Shown here piece by piece: positions 31,191 through 38,213 of a stretch of 40,809 bases of DNA; position 1 is the first letter of the stretch, and each line of letters starts with the position of its first letter. The stretch covers positions 1-40,809 of IMG/VR virus record IMGVR_UViG_3300025325_000064; one strand, given 5' to 3'. The position numbers and the translations under genes were made by a program. The stretch comes from a virus. The notes beneath the pieces were generated by a model, which saw nothing but the letters and a program-made list of their open reading frames with translations, had not been told where the DNA came from and ran no database searches.

Positions 31191-31753
31191 GCGGCTCCTT
31201 TTATGAACGATTCAAGATCGCGTAAAGCGCCCCACGGCATTGCATGTCTGGGCTTCCCGCGCCACCCGGTTCCGTCGCCCTCACTTCGTAAGGGATGGAT
31301 AAGGGATTCGCGCCCGATTGCCCATCCGACAAAATAGATAATCCAATCAGAGCCGTCTTTCGGATACGTAAGCCTTGAGGTTAAGAGTAGGAAGCGAGCA
31401 TCAATCCTTTCGTCTGGTTTGATATAGAGTATCGGACACCGAGTCGGCCAATTGTATCGCACTTCGGTCCCATCTATCAGATCGCCATCGCGCATCGGTC
31501 CGATAGTCGCGCGCGCTGGAATGCCAGTCCATCGTGCGGCGGCCTGTTCGGTTATACGACCGACGATGCATGCTTCAGGTCCAGAATGTTTTCTGTCGCC
31601 TAGTCCATCGCGATAGCCGTTTCTCCGATCGTATTCGTCTCGCCGCCTACCCTCGTCTATCCATCGGGTCACGTCCCGACCGGGCAGCAAAAGAGTGCCC
31701 GTTGGGATCGGGAGCCAAGTATCCTCAATCTTCGAGAAATCAACGCGGACCAT
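31187..31753 (-). CDS. Predicted PD-(D/E)XK nuclease-like phage protein
   Basis: The 188-residue product matches a pattern I associate with a restriction-endonuclease-like fold in phages: CIVGRITEQAAARWTG (Glu 69), DGTEVRY (Asp 94, Glu 97, Arg 99 in place of Lys), CPILYIKPDERIDARFLLLT, WIIYFVGWAIGRES and GWRGKPRHAMPWGALRDLE. The D-x2-E-x-R arrangement fits an active site with Arg for Lys. The ATG lies 9 nt after a TATAAT box with no ribosome site; a GTG 6 nt upstream is an alternative. It is first in an operon ending with the modification enzyme. Confidence 0.65.
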   Translation of the reverse strand: MVRVDFSKIEDTWLPIPTGTLLLPGRDVTRWIDEGRRRDEYDRRNGYRDGLGDRKHSGPEACIVGRITEQAAARWTGIPARATIGPMRDGDLIDGTEVRYNWPTRCPILYIKPDERIDARFLLLTSRLTYPKDGSDWIIYFVGWAIGRESLIHPLRSEGDGTGWRGKPRHAMPWGALRDLESFIKGAA

Positions 31754-31762
31754 TAACACGGA

Positions 31763-31790
31763 ATTATAGCAGGGTCGGAAATCAAGTCAA
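31763..31790 (-). promoter_or_regulatory. Strong leftward promoter for the nuclease/modification operon
   Basis: On the minus strand TTGACT (31785-31790), a 16-nt spacer ending TGC, and a perfect TATAAT (31763-31768). The start ATG (31753) follows after 9 nt, so the transcript should begin at or within a few bases of the start codon. Confidence 0.75.
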
Positions 31791-31798
31791 GAGATTTC
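31778..31798. promoter_or_regulatory. Operator-like dyad between divergent promoters
   Basis: GAAATC (31778-31783) and GATTTC (31793-31798) are inverted copies with 9 bp between. The dyad covers the leftward -35 box and ends 2 bp before the rightward -35 box, so one bound protein could control both directions. No binding protein is identified. Confidence 0.35.
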
Positions 31799-31800
31799 GC

Positions 31801-31829
31801 TTGCCGCTCTGTAGGCGTAGTGCTATGCT
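31801..31829 (+). promoter_or_regulatory. Rightward early promoter with extended -10
   Basis: TTGCCG (31801-31806), a 17-nt spacer ending TGC, and TATGCT (31824-31829). Transcription would start near 31836, just before the AAAGGGG ribosome site of the first early gene. Its -35 is 10 bp from the leftward -35. Confidence 0.6.
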
Positions 31830-31851
31830 CTCCGTGAAAGGGGTAAATCAC

Positions 31852-32052
31852 ATGGGCAAGAGGACGACAGCGGCCGCGCGTATCATCGGAAGTCTCGGCG
31901 GAAAGGCGCGCGCGAAGATACTCAGCAAGAGGCGCAAGACTCAAATCGCGCGCATGGGCGGCGCGGCCTTCGCCGCTAAGTGCAAGCGGCTAGAGAAGTT
32001 AGAAAAAAGATTGAACGGCGCGAAGAAAAGGCTTGCAACTAAGCAGGCTTAG
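31852..32052 (+). CDS. Small highly basic protein, first early gene
   Basis: ATG at 31852 follows AAAGGGG by 8 nt. The 66-residue product is almost entirely Lys, Arg, Ala and Gly (IIGSLGGKARAKILSKRRKT; MGGAAFAAKCKRLEK) with a GG-K-A-R-A-K pattern recalling small basic DNA-associated proteins of phages and bacteria. The C-terminal half can form an amphipathic helix. It probably binds nucleic acid. As first gene behind the early promoter it could act on the host early, but this is inference. Confidence 0.68.
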   Translation: MGKRTTAAARIIGSLGGKARAKILSKRRKTQIARMGGAAFAAKCKRLEKLEKRLNGAKKRLATKQA

Positions 32053-32062
32053 ATGCTATTCT
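32033..32062 (+). promoter_or_regulatory. Second rightward promoter
   Basis: TTGCAA (32033-32038), an 18-nt spacer ending TGC and TATTCT (32057-32062) repeat the layout of the promoter at 31801 (TTGC..., TGC, TAT.CT). It lies at the end of the first early gene and would give a leader of about 80 nt before the next start. Confidence 0.4.
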
Positions 32063-32148
32063 CCTCTCATCGTAAACACGGAACGTGCCGATACCCATGT
32101 GGAAGCGCTAGCGGCCGGTCTGAGACGCCTGCGGGAGGAGACGGAGAC

Positions 32149-32406
32149 ATGGAGACGAAGCAGACAGACGATGAAAGCCTTGCTGATGTTGTGGCACGGC
32201 TTCACGTACCAGCACGCGAGAGGCTCGCCGCGATTTTGGCGCACCTAGCGGCCGGTGGGCGTGTGATGGTCGCGACGTACACGCGCGCGACGATTTACGA
32301 TCAGAGGCATGCCGACATGTTCACGGCCACGGACCGAGATCTATGGGTCCAAAGTGGTCGTCGGAGGGTTTGCCTCAACTTCACTCCGACTCTCTTCGTG
32401 GAGTAG
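32149..32406 (+). CDS. 85-residue hypothetical early protein
   Basis: ATG at 32149 follows GGGAGGAG by 8 nt. An in-frame ATG at 32053 would place the start inside a promoter-like region and adds a low-quality Cys/Ser/Gly segment. The product has a helical start (SLADVVARLHVPARERLAAI), Gly-rich turn and strands (GRVMVATYTRATIYDQ; DLWVQSGRRRVCLNF). Function unknown. Confidence 0.6.
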   Translation: METKQTDDESLADVVARLHVPARERLAAILAHLAAGGRVMVATYTRATIYDQRHADMFTATDRDLWVQSGRRRVCLNFTPTLFVE

Positions 32407-32421
32407 GTGGGTTGCAACGCT

Positions 32422-32832
32422 ATGCCGATCGTGTCGCTAGACTGGGCGGAAGTCATTGGGTATCACGTCAGGACAGACGGAACGCAGGTGCTCTCGGTCA
32501 GGCTGGAATGGACGACAATGGAGGGAGACGCAATGGAGATTCAGAGGCAATCCCAGCCCGCGCGCGCCGGGCAGACGCCGGGGCAGGTTCAGGTTGAGCG
32601 ACTAGCGTGCGGCTGTGTCATTCTCTGGACCGAGACAAAAGACTACCCCGGACGTGTCGGGCACACCGGAAACGAGTCGGTCCGTTTTTGCCCTCTCCAC
32701 GCCTCGGCTCCGGCGCTGAGTGAGGCGCTGGCGGATCTGCTCAAGGCGGCGGAGAACTCTAACTGCGACTCGGCGGCATGCGAGGTGGCCCGCGCCGCGC
32801 TCCGGGCGAGCGAGCCGAAAGTGGGCGAGTAG
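32422..32832 (+). CDS. Early protein with possible zinc-binding Cys/His cluster
   Basis: The frame opens right behind the preceding stop. ATG 32422 gives 136 residues. ATG 32533, behind GGAGGGAG, gives a shorter 99-residue form that still holds the motif ERLACGCVILW...VRFCPLH (C-x-C ... C-x2-H). The N-terminal extension (PIVSLDWAEVIGYHVRTDG) looks like real protein, so both starts may be used. The C-terminus is helical (LSEALADLLKAAENS). Function unknown. Confidence 0.6.
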   Translation: MPIVSLDWAEVIGYHVRTDGTQVLSVRLEWTTMEGDAMEIQRQSQPARAGQTPGQVQVERLACGCVILWTETKDYPGRVGHTGNESVRFCPLHASAPALSEALADLLKAAENSNCDSAACEVARAALRASEPKVGE

Positions 32833-32834
32833 CG

Positions 32835-33104
32835 ATGACGAACTTCGGCTGGAATCTCCCGCCCGGCTGTCGAGTGAGCGACATTCCTGGCAATCGTCCC
32901 CAAGACGAGCAATGGGAGCGCCTGAGCCAGCGCTTCCTTGAGGACTACTGGAATCCTGACGAGTTGTGGGAATGGGTCGGCGAACGGTACGGCGTGAAAC
33001 TTGGCGCGGCACCGCAGACTGCGATGGACGCGATCCGCGACGCCGTGCTTGAGGCATGGTGCGAATCCGAAATCGACCGAGAGGAGAGGGGCGAGCCAGA
33101 ATGA
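32835..33104 (+). CDS. 89-residue acidic hypothetical protein
   Basis: ATG at 32835 lies 2 nt behind the previous stop. The product is Trp-rich and acidic (WNLPPGCRVSDIPGN; QRFLEDYWNPDELWEWVGE; DAIRDAVLEAWCESEIDREE). The opening is similar to short phage proteins starting with a WxLPPG motif. It begins the chain of overlapping early genes. Function unknown. Confidence 0.62.
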   Translation: MTNFGWNLPPGCRVSDIPGNRPQDEQWERLSQRFLEDYWNPDELWEWVGERYGVKLGAAPQTAMDAIRDAVLEAWCESEIDREERGEPE

Positions 33105-33379
33105 CGACTGCCGAACTCAGAGAATTGAAAGGCAAGACGACGAGCCGGAACGTGAAGCGCGCGATCACGGCGTTGTATCGTGCGGAGGTGGAGGCCGCGC
33201 GCTACTATCGCATCATCGACGAGAACGTGACGCGCCTACACATGGCACAGATGTGGATCGCGCAGTTTGTCGGCGAGCAGAACAACCTCACAGGAGGTCA
33301 AGCGGCCGAATTGAAGCGGATCATCGAAGGCCACCCATTCCCGAACGCCGAGAGGGCGAAGAAGGAAAGCGCGTCGTGA
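33101..33379 (+). CDS. 92-residue helical hypothetical protein
   Basis: ATG overlaps the upstream TGA as ATGA. The product is basic and helical (MTTAELRELKGKTTSRNVKR; AITALYRAEVEAARYYRII). The end is Lys/Glu-rich. No motif was recognised. Confidence 0.6.
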   Translation: MTTAELRELKGKTTSRNVKRAITALYRAEVEAARYYRIIDENVTRLHMAQMWIAQFVGEQNNLTGGQAAELKRIIEGHPFPNAERAKKESAS

Positions 33380-33687
33380 CGAACCGCGTAGACCGCTTCA
33401 CTCGCTCCGGCATAGAGGCCGCCCGCGTTTGGGCGCTCGCGCATCCCGAACTGGCGGCGAGCGCGGCAGAGGCGCAGTCGCGAGCGGCGGTCCCGGCGCT
33501 TCATCTCAACCTTGAGCGCGCCCTGAACGGCCCGCACGCGCACGTAGAGGACAACGGTATCGTCATCCCGCGCGCGGACGCCGCAACGCGCGCAACGCGC
33601 ATCTTCATCGCCATGTGCGAGGACGCCGCGAGAGCGGCGAGTTACGGAGCGGTCTATTACGAACGGAGGGAGCGCAATGCAGACTGA
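33376..33687 (+). CDS. 103-residue Ala/Arg-rich hypothetical protein
   Basis: GTG at 33376 overlaps the upstream TGA as GTGA. The product is helical and Ala-rich (SGIEAARVWALAHPELAASA; RATRIFIAMCEDAARAASYG). A longer frame upstream would overlap two genes. It ends 11 nt inside the annealing-protein gene. Function unknown. Confidence 0.58.
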   Translation: MTNRVDRFTRSGIEAARVWALAHPELAASAAEAQSRAAVPALHLNLERALNGPHAHVEDNGIVIPRADAATRATRIFIAMCEDAARAASYGAVYYERRERNAD

Positions 33688-34498
33688 ACAGGAAGCGATT
33701 GAGTTTGACGATACACGGGAAACGGCTCTCACGCCTTCACCCATCGCCGGCGCTCCGGTCGGAGCCGATCCGATCAAGTGGCTAGAGACGCGCGTCGAGG
33801 TGGCAAATCGCGCCGTGCCGGTGATGATCAAGCGCACGATCCCGAATGATTGGGTGCGCCATAAGTCGGATCGCGGCGAGACGTTCTATCTTCAATCGAC
33901 GGGCGTAGACCGACTCGCGCCGATCGCCGGTCTCAACTTCGGCGTCCCGAAGGTGGAGCGCGTGCAACTTGAGGACGCACACGTCAAGTTCCGTGTGACC
34001 GGGGACGTCGCCTGCAATCTGTACGGGATCGAGTTGCGCGGCATGGAGGGCGCGCGGTCCTCGAAAGACCCGTTCTTCGCGAATCAGAAGGCGGGATGGG
34101 ACGAGGAGGACGTGCGGAAGGCCGCCTATAACAACTGGCGCGCGCGTGGGGCGTCGATGATCCTCGGGCTGCGCGGACTCACGGCGAAGGCGCTGACGGA
34201 CGCCGGATTCAACGTAAGCGAGATTCCTGGCGTGGAATATAAGGGCAAGGATAGCGCGGCCCCATCCGCCGAGAAGTCTGCCGCGAACGGCGACACGATC
34301 TCCGAGCCGCAAGGCAAGCGCCTATGGGCCATCGCCAACGCGCGTTCCGAGAAGATCGGCGGCATTGACCCGAAGAAGATCATCCGCGATTCGATGGACG
34401 AGTGCGGTTATCGCGGAGTGGAGTCCAGCAAGGCGATCAAGCGCGCGGACTACGATACGATCGTGCGCTACGTCGAGCAGTACGAGGCGCTTCCATGA
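33677..34498 (+). CDS. Putative single-strand annealing recombination protein
   Basis: The 273-residue product has IPNDWVRHKSDRGETFYLQS, STGVDRLAPIAGLNFGV, then NNWRARGASMILGLRGLTAK, a pattern I associate with phage recombination proteins. The C-terminus (ISEPQGKRLWAIANARSEKI ... ADYDTIVRYVEQYE) resembles a tail module often attached to RecT/Erf/Sak-type annealing proteins. A Cas4-like nuclease lies one gene downstream, and annealing protein plus exonuclease is a standard phage recombination pair. GGAGGGAG precedes the ATG. The exact family is not assigned. Confidence 0.6.
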   Translation: MQTEQEAIEFDDTRETALTPSPIAGAPVGADPIKWLETRVEVANRAVPVMIKRTIPNDWVRHKSDRGETFYLQSTGVDRLAPIAGLNFGVPKVERVQLEDAHVKFRVTGDVACNLYGIELRGMEGARSSKDPFFANQKAGWDEEDVRKAAYNNWRARGASMILGLRGLTAKALTDAGFNVSEIPGVEYKGKDSAAPSAEKSAANGDTISEPQGKRLWAIANARSEKIGGIDPKKIIRDSMDECGYRGVESSKAIKRADYDTIVRYVEQYEALP

Positions 34499-35004
34499 CC
34501 ATTAAAGATGAGAAGCCCGTTGGACCCGTACATGATACCTCCGTACCATATTGGCTGATTAATCGGCTCTTGAGGGCGGTGGCTGGCCGGGAGTTGTCTT
34601 TAGCCGATGACGCCGAATCATCTAGGGAGTTCGCATTCGGTCAAACGGACGAAGGCAAAAGGCTGAGCCGCGAGATACATCGTCTCGCAGTCGATGAGGT
34701 CAACATAGCGTCCAGACTGTCTATTTCTGGTGAGTATAAATATGAAGTTTGCCTGATTCTGGCGTATATCCTCGGTCAGTATTGTCACCCCCACGACGAG
34801 GCACCGCTAGCGGAGCCCAGCGAGATTCGTATATACGATAGCCTTGGTGTCTCGTACAGGGTGATATCGGATGACGCGGGCGAAATCTACATGCTTGAAC
34901 GATGGGGCCACGGCCAGTGGCATCCTCATACTGTGACGCCTGCGTTCAATTCGGAATCCGAGGCAACCGCATATGCAAAGAAATTAAATGCTGACGATGA
35001 CTAA
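34495..35004 (+). CDS. 169-residue hypothetical protein between recombination genes, AT-richer
   Basis: ATG overlaps the upstream TGA as ATGA. The product has a helical N-terminal half (REIHRLAVDEVNIASRLSIS) and a compact C-terminal part with IRIYDSLGVSYRVISDDAGE and MLERWGHGQWHPHTVTPAFN, which looks like a small beta domain. Its composition differs from its neighbours: 33 of 60 bases from 34501 are A or T, against 24 of 60 from 34321. It may be a recent insertion into the recombination pair. Function unknown. Confidence 0.6.
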   Translation: MTIKDEKPVGPVHDTSVPYWLINRLLRAVAGRELSLADDAESSREFAFGQTDEGKRLSREIHRLAVDEVNIASRLSISGEYKYEVCLILAYILGQYCHPHDEAPLAEPSEIRIYDSLGVSYRVISDDAGEIYMLERWGHGQWHPHTVTPAFNSESEATAYAKKLNADDD

Positions 35005-35968
35005 GCCCACGGACTTCGACGCCGCTGCTGCAATGGCGCACGAGTTTGAGGCGAAGTTCCGGGAAAGGCTGGCCGCGAAAGCGCATGTGTCGCCACGCCA
35101 CACTAACCGGGCTTCCGAACTCGACGATCCCTGCGTGCGGCGGCTCTACTATAAGCGCGTCGCGTGGAATAAGGAGCCGCCGCCGAGCGTTGAACTACAG
35201 GCGATCTTCGAGGAGGGGAACCTGCATGAGCCAGCAGTTATCCGCCTACTCGACGAACTCGGTTGGCGGCTTCTGCACGAGCAGGTGACGATCCACGACC
35301 GAGGACTGAATATCAGCGGTACGCCCGAGGGATACATCGAAGCCTACGGCGTGAGGCTCCTCGCGGACATCAAGACGATCTCTCCGTACAACTTCGACCG
35401 TATCAACTCGGCGGACGATCTTCGGAAATCCACAGGATATTATCGCCGCTGGTACGGGCAGATGCAGACGTATCTTTTCCTTATCCCATTGGAAGCGTGT
35501 GTCATCTTCCTAAAGAACAAGGCGACAGGATGGATAAAGGCTATCCCGATCGCACTCGACTACGACTACGCGGAGGCATTGCTGCAAAAGGCTGAGACCG
35601 TGAACCTGGCGGTTGCTTGTGAGGAGCCCCCGCCTTTCGTCTCGGACCCGCGCGAGTGCCGCCGCTGCGCGTTCCTCGGCTCGGTCTGCGCGCCGCCGCT
35701 CGATTACGGGCCAGGGGCAGCCGTAATCACGGATGACGGACTGATCGAAGCCGAGGGCATCTATCATTCGACCGCCGATGCCGCGCGCCAGCACGAGCAC
35801 GCAAGCAAGGCGCTCAAGGAAGCGGCGAAGGCGACTGGTAGAGAACTCGTCCTTTGCGGCGAGAGCGTGCTGACAGTCAGCAAGTCGGAGCGGAAAGCAT
35901 ACCAAGTGGCCGCCGGAGATGTCGTGAAGGTGAAGATCGAGCGGCCAGGAAAGGATAACGATGACTAG
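34988..35968 (+). CDS. Cas4/RecB-like iron-sulfur exonuclease
   Basis: The 326-residue product has the Cas4/AddB-like plan. Cys 49 in ELDDPCVRRLYYKRV and Cys 224, 227 and 234 in RECRRCAFLGSVC are the four likely ligands of a 4Fe-4S cluster. The nuclease core has EEGNLHEPAV, GTPEGYI (Glu 114), LLADIKT (Asp 127, Lys 129) and QMQTYLFLI (Q-x3-Y motif). It should resect DNA ends for the annealing protein. The start is ATG 34988 or 34997; both overlap the upstream gene and neither has a strong ribosome site. Residues after 240 form an extra helical tail. Confidence 0.82.
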   Translation: MLTMTKPTDFDAAAAMAHEFEAKFRERLAAKAHVSPRHTNRASELDDPCVRRLYYKRVAWNKEPPPSVELQAIFEEGNLHEPAVIRLLDELGWRLLHEQVTIHDRGLNISGTPEGYIEAYGVRLLADIKTISPYNFDRINSADDLRKSTGYYRRWYGQMQTYLFLIPLEACVIFLKNKATGWIKAIPIALDYDYAEALLQKAETVNLAVACEEPPPFVSDPRECRRCAFLGSVCAPPLDYGPGAAVITDDGLIEAEGIYHSTADAARQHEHASKALKEAAKATGRELVLCGESVLTVSKSERKAYQVAAGDVVKVKIERPGKDNDD

Positions 35969-36134
35969 GCTCCATTGGACCGCCGACGATGGGCGCGTGC
36001 TGAGGAGGTTTCAGACTGAGATGGAGCGGGAGGCGAGGAGGCGAGAGCGCGAGGATTGGCGGATATTCCTGCTCGTCTTGCTCGGCTTTGTTTCGCTTCT
36101 AGTGACGTGGACGATCCTTTCGCACGGAGGATGA
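35961..36134 (+). CDS. 57-residue single-span membrane protein
   Basis: ATG overlaps the nuclease stop by 8 nt with AGGAAAGG upstream. A very basic/acidic helix (MEREARRREREDW) precedes one hydrophobic segment (RIFLLVLLGFVSLLVTWTIL), giving an N-in tail-anchored topology. Early membrane proteins of phages often act in exclusion or host takeover. Function unknown. Confidence 0.62.
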   Translation: MTRLHWTADDGRVLRRFQTEMEREARRREREDWRIFLLVLLGFVSLLVTWTILSHGG

Positions 36135-36136
36135 CG

Positions 36137-36520
36137 ATGCCACGCCTGACCGACGAGGAGATCGCCCGAATGAAAGAACTGGACGGGAAGGCGACGGCCG
36201 GACCGTGGTATCCAGGTCACCTATCTGACCCGTCAATCAAGTGTGATTGCCCATACGTATTCGATGAGAATCACATGGGATCAGTCTGCGAAGTGAGTGT
36301 CGAGAACGAGCGCGGTGAAGGCTGGAACGACTCGCCAAAGCGCGAGGAGGCCGAAGCGAATCAGTTGTTCATCGCCTTCGCTCGTTCGTTTGTTCCTCGC
36401 GCGCTCGCGGACCTGGAGGAGTTGAGGAACGGAATGGATCGTATCGACGCGCTCGCTCAGAGCAGCGTGAAGCACGACGAGACGCTCCGGGCCATCATTC
36501 GGATTCTCCGTGATGCCTGA
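36137..36520 (+). CDS. Ea22-like phage protein
   Basis: ATG at 36137 lies 6 nt behind GGAGG; an ATG 6 nt earlier overlaps that site. The 127-residue product has the pattern TDEEIARMKELDGKATAGPW at the start and NQLFIAFARSFVPRALADLE later, as in the widespread Ea22-like early phage family (A-T-x-G-P-W, then N-A-x-F-I-A). The central region has C-x-C and Cys (KCDCPYVF, GSVCEVSV). Role of the family is unknown. Confidence 0.7.
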   Translation: MPRLTDEEIARMKELDGKATAGPWYPGHLSDPSIKCDCPYVFDENHMGSVCEVSVENERGEGWNDSPKREEAEANQLFIAFARSFVPRALADLEELRNGMDRIDALAQSSVKHDETLRAIIRILRDA

Positions 36521-36779
36521 CCGCAGCGCCGAGCGCGCAGAAGCAATGGCTCGTGTGATTATGACGCGGGCAATGATCGGTATCTGCCACATGCAGGTCT
36601 GCGCCGTTGCCGACGCGACCGACGATGAGATTCTGGCTGTGTGTAACCGGGAGAATCCGTCGGGCACAACTCATGGATGGAGTGAGGTCTGTCGATCAAA
36701 CAGCAAGTCCTGGGGCGAGACAGCCCCGGCTATCTGCGAGAAGTATCCAGGTCGCCGACACTTCCTGGTGTCGTGTTGA
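36513..36779 (+). CDS. 88-residue hypothetical protein with many Cys
   Basis: ATG overlaps the upstream gene by 8 nt. The product has a helical start (RSAERAEAMARVIMTRAMIG) and Cys at spaced positions (ICHMQVCAVAD; AVCNREN; EVCRSNS; ICEKYPG), perhaps metal-binding or disulfide. The end RRHFLVSC is compact. No family recognised. Confidence 0.6.
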   Translation: MPDRSAERAEAMARVIMTRAMIGICHMQVCAVADATDDEILAVCNRENPSGTTHGWSEVCRSNSKSWGETAPAICEKYPGRRHFLVSC

Positions 36780-36952
36780 CTCCCGCCGAGCGCGCCGTGC
36801 AGGAGGCGGCGGTGAAGTGGTACGGACAGCATGGGTGGTTTACTGATGACAAGAGCAGGCGCACCACATTCGCTTGCGCGTGTTCTTCTATTGGGCCGCT
36901 CGCCCGTGCCGTCGCCCGTCTCCTGCGGCAGCGGAAGGAGAGGAAGAGATGA
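36776..36952 (+). CDS. 58-residue basic hypothetical protein
   Basis: TTG at 36776 overlaps the upstream TGA as TTGA, and the stop overlaps the next ATG as ATGA. The product reads TPAERAVQEAAVKWYGQHGW and ends with a basic helix (ARAVARLLRQRKERKR). It fills an otherwise empty 170-nt space in a gene chain without gaps. The weak start codon lowers confidence. Confidence 0.5.
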   Translation: MTPAERAVQEAAVKWYGQHGWFTDDKSRRTTFACACSSIGPLARAVARLLRQRKERKR

Positions 36953-37140
36953 TCGTTGCCATACCCAACTACGTCCACGACGAGATCAATGCGATGCTCG
37001 ATCGTGAGTTAGACAGGGTGCCGGAGGCGGCATTCGACAGACCGTGGATATACAGCGCGCTCCTGCGGTCGGTTTTCGAGACAGGCAAGATGCCGACATT
37101 TCGGATTGAGCGGAAGTTGCTGCTTGAGGACTTGCGATGA
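36949..37140 (+). CDS. 63-residue hypothetical protein
   Basis: ATG overlaps the preceding TGA, with AAGGAGAGG upstream. The product is IVAIPNYVHDEINAMLDREL followed by RPWIYSALLRSVFETGKMPT, helical and acidic with a basic end. No motif recognised. Confidence 0.58.
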   Translation: MIVAIPNYVHDEINAMLDRELDRVPEAAFDRPWIYSALLRSVFETGKMPTFRIERKLLLEDLR

Positions 37141-37409
37141 CCCCCAAGCCGCGCAGGGCAAGCCGGGAAGAGATCGGGATTGCGACGCGATGGCTAGAAG
37201 TGCTGGCGACCGACCCAGTCGGGCCAGGCGAATACGTCAAAGCACTCCTCGCTCACATCGCCTATCTCGAAGCGCGGGAGGCGAGGCTGGTAGAAGCATT
37301 GGAAGTGTTGCGGCCGTGGATAGATGCGGCCGACATTGACCCGATGCTAAAACATCTGGACGAGGCGCTCGCCTTCGACCCGGCGGCAGAGGAGGAGAAG
37401 CGTGTCTGA
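37137..37409 (+). CDS. 90-residue helical hypothetical protein
   Basis: ATG overlaps the upstream TGA as ATGA. A long coiled-coil-like helix (ALLAHIAYLEAREARLVEAL) dominates, followed by LRPWIDAADIDPMLKHLDEA. Acidic C-terminus. Function unknown. Confidence 0.6.
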   Translation: MTPKPRRASREEIGIATRWLEVLATDPVGPGEYVKALLAHIAYLEAREARLVEALEVLRPWIDAADIDPMLKHLDEALAFDPAAEEEKRV

Positions 37410-37665
37410 TCCCCTCGATTACGTCGGCGAGTGTCCAGAATGCGGCTCGCTCATCCTGTGGGTTCATTGGACACTTGATCAACGCGAAATCGCAAAAGAG
37501 ATCGGCAGGGCTATCCGAAGCGGCTACCAAGTCGTTCGCAAGACGACGGAGGATTCTAAGGCTATGAAGTTTGGTCACGTCTATGGTTGCAAAATAGATG
37601 CGCCGAAGAGACGCAAATCGACAAACAGGCAGATCGCGTTGCAGGAGCCTCCCGATGCCGGATGA
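37402..37665 (+). CDS. 87-residue zinc-ribbon-like protein
   Basis: GTG start behind GGAG. An early C-x2-C (GECPECGSLILWVHW) and a later single Cys in GHVYGCKI suggest a metal knuckle. The middle is helical (QREIAKEIGRAIRSGYQVV), and the tail is basic. Possibly nucleic-acid binding. No family recognised. Confidence 0.6.
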   Translation: MSDPLDYVGECPECGSLILWVHWTLDQREIAKEIGRAIRSGYQVVRKTTEDSKAMKFGHVYGCKIDAPKRRKSTNRQIALQEPPDAG

Positions 37666-37951
37666 CTTGAGAGAGAAGGCTGAGACCGCCTATCTGTGGG
37701 CCAGAGGTAACTGCGGAGACTCCGACCATCCTCCATGCAAAGAATGCATGGTGGACACGCTCCTCGCCTTCGCCTCCTCGGTCGCGGCGGAGGCGAAACT
37801 TGAGGGCGCGTGTCAGGTGTGGGACGCGGTTCTGTCACTGTGCCGATCCGGTACGCCAGCGGACGGCATTCAGTCGATCGCCATTCAGAACCTATCAGCG
37901 CTACGTGGCCTAATCGTAGCGCGCCGCTCCCGGCCGGAGGAGCCCAAGTGA
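37655..37951 (+). CDS. 98-residue Cys-containing helical protein
   Basis: ATG at 37655 lies 7 nt behind GCAGGAG and overlaps the upstream gene by 11 nt. The product has GNCGDSDHPPCKECMVDTLL with three Cys in a short span, then helices (AFASSVAAEAKLEGACQVWD). Function unknown. Confidence 0.6.
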   Translation: MPDDLREKAETAYLWARGNCGDSDHPPCKECMVDTLLAFASSVAAEAKLEGACQVWDAVLSLCRSGTPADGIQSIAIQNLSALRGLIVARRSRPEEPK

Positions 37952-37989
37952 GCGAGGCAGCGATACGGGCGCTGGAGGAGGAGACGTGA
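37948..37989 (+). CDS. 13-codon mini-ORF bridging two genes
   Basis: GTG overlaps the upstream TGA and its TGA overlaps the next GTG. The peptide is [13 protein letters not shown]. Its GAG codons also form the GGAGGAGGAG ribosome site of the next gene, so it may be only a coupling device rather than a functional peptide. Confidence 0.3.
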   Translation: MSEAAIRALEEET

Positions 37990-38213
37990 AAGAAACGCAA
38001 ACGACCAAGTGCTGCACGCAAGACTGTGGAAAGCGAGCCACGATATATGGTGGTCATGTTCACAAGACAGACGAGCCCGTTCTGGATAGCATCACTGCTG
38101 GATGGTGCGAGAAACACGTGAAAGGCCCCACAAAGTCCACAGGAGAGCGTTGCGGTCCTGGGTGCTACGGCCGGTGGCTCGACTGGATGGGCGTAGAAGA
38201 TGTCGATGCCTAG
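37986..38213 (+). CDS. 75-residue Cys-rich zinc-finger-like protein
   Basis: GTG start with GGAGGAGGAG directly upstream. The product contains [27 protein letters not shown] and ERCGPGCYG: six Cys plus several His in three clusters, well suited to bind one or two zinc ions. It overlaps the HNH gene by 14 nt. Function unknown. Confidence 0.62.
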   Translation: MKETQTTKCCTQDCGKRATIYGGHVHKTDEPVLDSITAGWCEKHVKGPTKSTGERCGPGCYGRWLDWMGVEDVDA

